Source: Gemmatimonadota bacterium
Lineage (GTDB): Bacteria > Gemmatimonadota > Gemmatimonadetes > Gemmatimonadales > GWC2-71-9
Length of the DNA: 7,995 nt
Assembly: GCA_003221985.1 (NCBI GenBank)
Contig: QHUQ01000206.1
Coordinates: forward strand, 1-7,995
Direction: 5' to 3'
Shown here: positions 6,184 through 7,995 of the stretch, one piece after another
Position numbering within the stretch: position 1 is the stretch's first letter
How the letters are laid out: each line of letters opens with the position of its first letter
The notes under the pieces: generated by a model
What the model was told of the DNA's origin: nothing
Databases searched by the model: none
Seen by the model: only the letters and a program-made list of their open reading frames with translations
Position numbers and translations under genes: made by a program

Positions 6184-7136
6184 GCGGTCGGCGCCTCCGT
6201 GCGGTCGAGAATCGCTTTGAGCGCTTGATCGGCGGTGACACCCTCGAGCTCGAGCTCCGGCGCGACGTTGACGCGGTGCCGCAGGACCGCGGGCGCGAGC
6301 AGCTTGACGTCGTCAGGAACGACGTAGTCGCGGCCGTCCAGCAGGGCGGCCGCGCGCGCGGCCTTGAACAGCGCCACGCCGGCGCGCGGGCTCGCGCCCA
6401 GCGTGAGCGACGCGGCCTCGCGCGTCGCCCGCACGATCGCGGTGATGTAGCCGGTGATGCGCGGCTCGACGCGCACCGCGTCCACGGCATGGCGAAGCTG
6501 CTCCAGCCCCTCGGCATCGACCACGGGCGTCACGCCATAGGTGCCGGTGCGGTCGGCTTCGAAGCCTTCGACGTAGCGCGTGAGGATTCCCTGCTCCACG
6601 GCGGCGGACGGATAGCCGACCTGCACCTTCGCCATGAAGCGGTCGAGCTCGGCTTCGGGCAGCGGATAGGTGCCCTCGAACTCGATCGGATTCTGCGTCG
6701 CGAACACGGTGAACGTGGCGGACAGGGGATGACTCTGGCCGTCGACCGTGACGGTGCGCTCCTGCATCGCCTCGAGCAACGCCGCCTGTGTCTTGGCGGG
6801 CGCGCGATTGATCTCGTCGGCTAGCACGAGGTCGGCAAAGACGGGTCCGGGCCGGAAGGTAAACTGCTGCATGCCGGTGAGGAGCGTGATGCCGGTGATG
6901 TCGGCCGGCATGAGGTCGGGCGTGAACTGAATCCGCACAAAGCGCACGTCGAGCGCGAGGCCGAGGGTGCGGACGAGCAATGTCTTCGCCGTCCCGGGGA
7001 CCCCTTCGAGCAGGATGTGGCCGCGCGCGAGCAGGCACACGAGCACCTCGCGGGTGGCAGCTTCCTGTCCCAGCACCACGCGGCGCAGGGCCTCTACGAT
7101 GCGCTGCGCGTCGTGCGCGGGCGTAGTTCCTCCCAC
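6180..7136 (-). CDS. MoxR-family AAA+ ATPase
   Basis: The product is 318 residues, normal for MoxR. It is a cytoplasmic ATPase thought to remodel or activate partner complexes. Walker A is GVPGTAKT (45-52, Lys51). Walker B is LVLADEINRA (103-112, Asp107 and Glu108). Sensor 1 is ATQNP (Asn149), followed by the MoxR signature EGTYPLPEAELDRF (154-167). Sensor 2 is GASPRA (Arg251), followed by DYVVPDDVK (270-278). The conserved start of the family (RIVEALRRVVLGQE) begins at residue 12. The frame is open further upstream to 7547, but that stretch is low-complexity Arg/Ala/Pro lying inside the neighbouring gene. GTG at 7136, with GGAGG four bases upstream, is the natural start and leaves a 43-base overlap with the DUF4350 gene. 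The DUF58 start overlaps its stop, so the pair is translationally coupled. Confidence 0.95.
   Translation of the reverse strand: MGGTTPAHDAQRIVEALRRVVLGQEAATREVLVCLLARGHILLEGVPGTAKTLLVRTLGLALDVRFVRIQFTPDLMPADITGITLLTGMQQFTFRPGPVFADLVLADEINRAPAKTQAALLEAMQERTVTVDGQSHPLSATFTVFATQNPIEFEGTYPLPEAELDRFMAKVQVGYPSAAVEQGILTRYVEGFEADRTGTYGVTPVVDAEGLEQLRHAVDAVRVEPRITGYITAIVRATREAASLTLGASPRAGVALFKAARAAALLDGRDYVVPDDVKLLAPAVLRHRVNVAPELELEGVTADQALKAILDRTEAPTA
6194..6198 (-). promoter_or_regulatory. Ribosome binding site of the DUF58 gene
   Basis: GGAGG on the minus strand lies ten bases before the TTG at 6183, inside the last codons of the MoxR gene. The spacing is slightly long, but it supports the unusual TTG start and coupling through the TTGA overlap. 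Confidence 0.6.
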
Positions 7137-7995
7137 ACGTCCTCCACGGCTTGAGCGGCATGAAGCACGCGACCAGCTCGGTCGTCGCGATCGCGTACGG
7201 TGAGCAGCTGATGTAAACGACGCACGGCGGCACGGCCTTCGGGGCCGCGCATTGCCAGCTCGAGTCCCTCGACCCACGGCACCACGTTGCCGTCGGCCAG
7301 ATACCCGGTGCGGCTCAGGCGGCGCCGCAGTCCCAGCGCCAGCCGACGGACGGCGGTATCCGCATCGGCGGCGCTCTCGAGTCCCGCCCCCAACGCCTCC
7401 AGGTGCTCGAGCGGCGAGCGGCGCCGCCGTTCGATCACCGAGCGGGCAGGGCCAAAGCGCACGGCGGTCATGGCCAGCCAGACGAGGGCGACGGCAATCA
7501 ACTGGAGGATCGCCCACCCGGCAGGGGAGCTGCGCAGCCAGCTCCACGTGCGGCCTGCAAACGAGGTCTGTTGCCCGAACCCAAATCCCTGATGGTATTC
7601 ATCCCACGCCACCCGGCCGGGACGCTCGCGACGCGGCGTGAGCAGCGGCAGTGCGACGCTGGGAACGTCGCTGTCGCGCCAGACCTGGTTCGTGAACCAG
7701 CCGGGATCGGCGACGAGCGTGATCGTTCCGCCGCCACGATAGCGCAGCCGCAAAATCGCGGGACGGTTGTTGAGCGCGATCACGACCGTATCGACTGCGA
7801 ACGGCGACAGCGTGTTGCAGATCCCCAGCCGCCCGTCTTCCTCGGCGCCCTTCCGGAGTGATTCGAGCCTGCCTGTTCCGCTCGTACGGGGTTTGACGGC
7901 GGTCAGCACGCGCGCGGTCTGTGGCAAGTGCAGGCCGGGCTGGGGTGAGCGCACGGCCATGCTGTCGTTGGAAATCCCGGCCGACCGAGTCCGCC
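7094..7995 (-). CDS. DUF4350-type membrane protein (5' end outside window)
   Basis: The frame is open from the right edge to TAG at 7094-7096, about 299 residues. An ATG at 7960 lies inside it, but the frame continues upstream to the edge with no stop and the N-terminal half of the usual protein is missing, so the gene very likely starts outside the window. Features seen: a short strand pattern with GGGTITLVADPGWFTN, a GRVAWDEYHQGFG motif like that of DUF4350 proteins, and one clear transmembrane helix (bases about 7457-7519, AILQLIAVALVWLAMTAVRF). A cytoplasmic, Arg-rich helical tail follows, with GYLADGNVVPWVEGL. Family members usually sit beside MoxR and DUF58 genes, as here. The role is not known; a membrane component of the MoxR system is the usual view. 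Confidence is high for the gene and moderate for the family name. Confidence 0.82.
   Translation of the reverse strand, partial: RTRSAGISNDSMAVRSPQPGLHLPQTARVLTAVKPRTSGTGRLESLRKGAEEDGRLGICNTLSPFAVDTVVIALNNRPAILRLRYRGGGTITLVADPGWFTNQVWRDSDVPSVALPLLTPRRERPGRVAWDEYHQGFGFGQQTSFAGRTWSWLRSSPAGWAILQLIAVALVWLAMTAVRFGPARSVIERRRRSPLEHLEALGAGLESAADADTAVRRLALGLRRRLSRTGYLADGNVVPWVEGLELAMRGPEGRAAVRRLHQLLTVRDRDDRAGRVLHAAQAVEDVWEELRPRTTRSAS
7141..7145 (-). promoter_or_regulatory. Ribosome binding site of the MoxR gene
   Basis: GGAGG on the minus strand lies four bases before the GTG at 7136, within the coding region of the upstream DUF4350 gene. It supports GTG 7136 as the MoxR start in the absence of any nearby ATG. 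Confidence 0.6.

Noticed and set aside
7137..7547. N-terminal extension of MoxR up to 7547
   Set aside because: The extra residues are Arg/Ala/Pro-rich out-of-frame reading of the DUF4350 gene; MoxR homology begins right after GTG 7136.

Overview
Every gene I can support in this window lies on the minus strand, so transcription runs from the right end to the left. The DNA is GC-rich. The reading frames are packed head to tail with overlapping stop and start codons (ATGA twice, TTGA once) and use ATG, GTG and TTG starts. The content is typical of a Gram-negative bacterium with many cell-envelope proteins: a zinc-ribbon Ser/Thr kinase with a PEGA tail, large secreted beta-sandwich proteins and an outer-membrane barrel ending its signal peptide in LSA-Q. 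Gemmatimonadota is my best guess. That is an inference from gene style, not from a marker gene.

The right half (4789-7995) is a MoxR/DUF58 cluster, read right to left. It holds a membrane protein of the DUF4350 type (cut by the window edge), a MoxR-family AAA+ ATPase and a DUF58 protein with a vWA-like fold. These clusters are generally thought to act as a chaperone or assembly system for membrane or periplasmic complexes. The substrate is not evident here.

A 64-base gap (4725-4788) is the only real intergenic space. It contains a good -10-like hexamer (TATAGT) and probably starts a second transcription unit.

The left half (1-4724) is a tightly coupled four-gene run. First comes a secreted Ig-like/IPT/tandem-PPC protein. 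Next is a membrane Ser/Thr kinase with an N-terminal zinc ribbon and a C-terminal extracytoplasmic PEGA domain. Then comes a secreted TPR protein with a beta domain and two C-terminal hydrophobic segments. Last is a probable outer-membrane beta-barrel protein, cut by the left edge. The stop-start junctions are 4-base overlaps or a 4-base gap, so these proteins are probably made together. I read the run as a candidate envelope-sensing module that spans outer membrane, periplasm, inner membrane and cytoplasmic kinase. That is inference.

The most unusual structure is at 415-502. An inverted array of 8-base repeats (consensus GGAANGTT and its complement) sits inside the first codons of the barrel gene, so that repeat DNA encodes most of the signal peptide. 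I saw no tRNA, rRNA, insertion sequence or CRISPR array.
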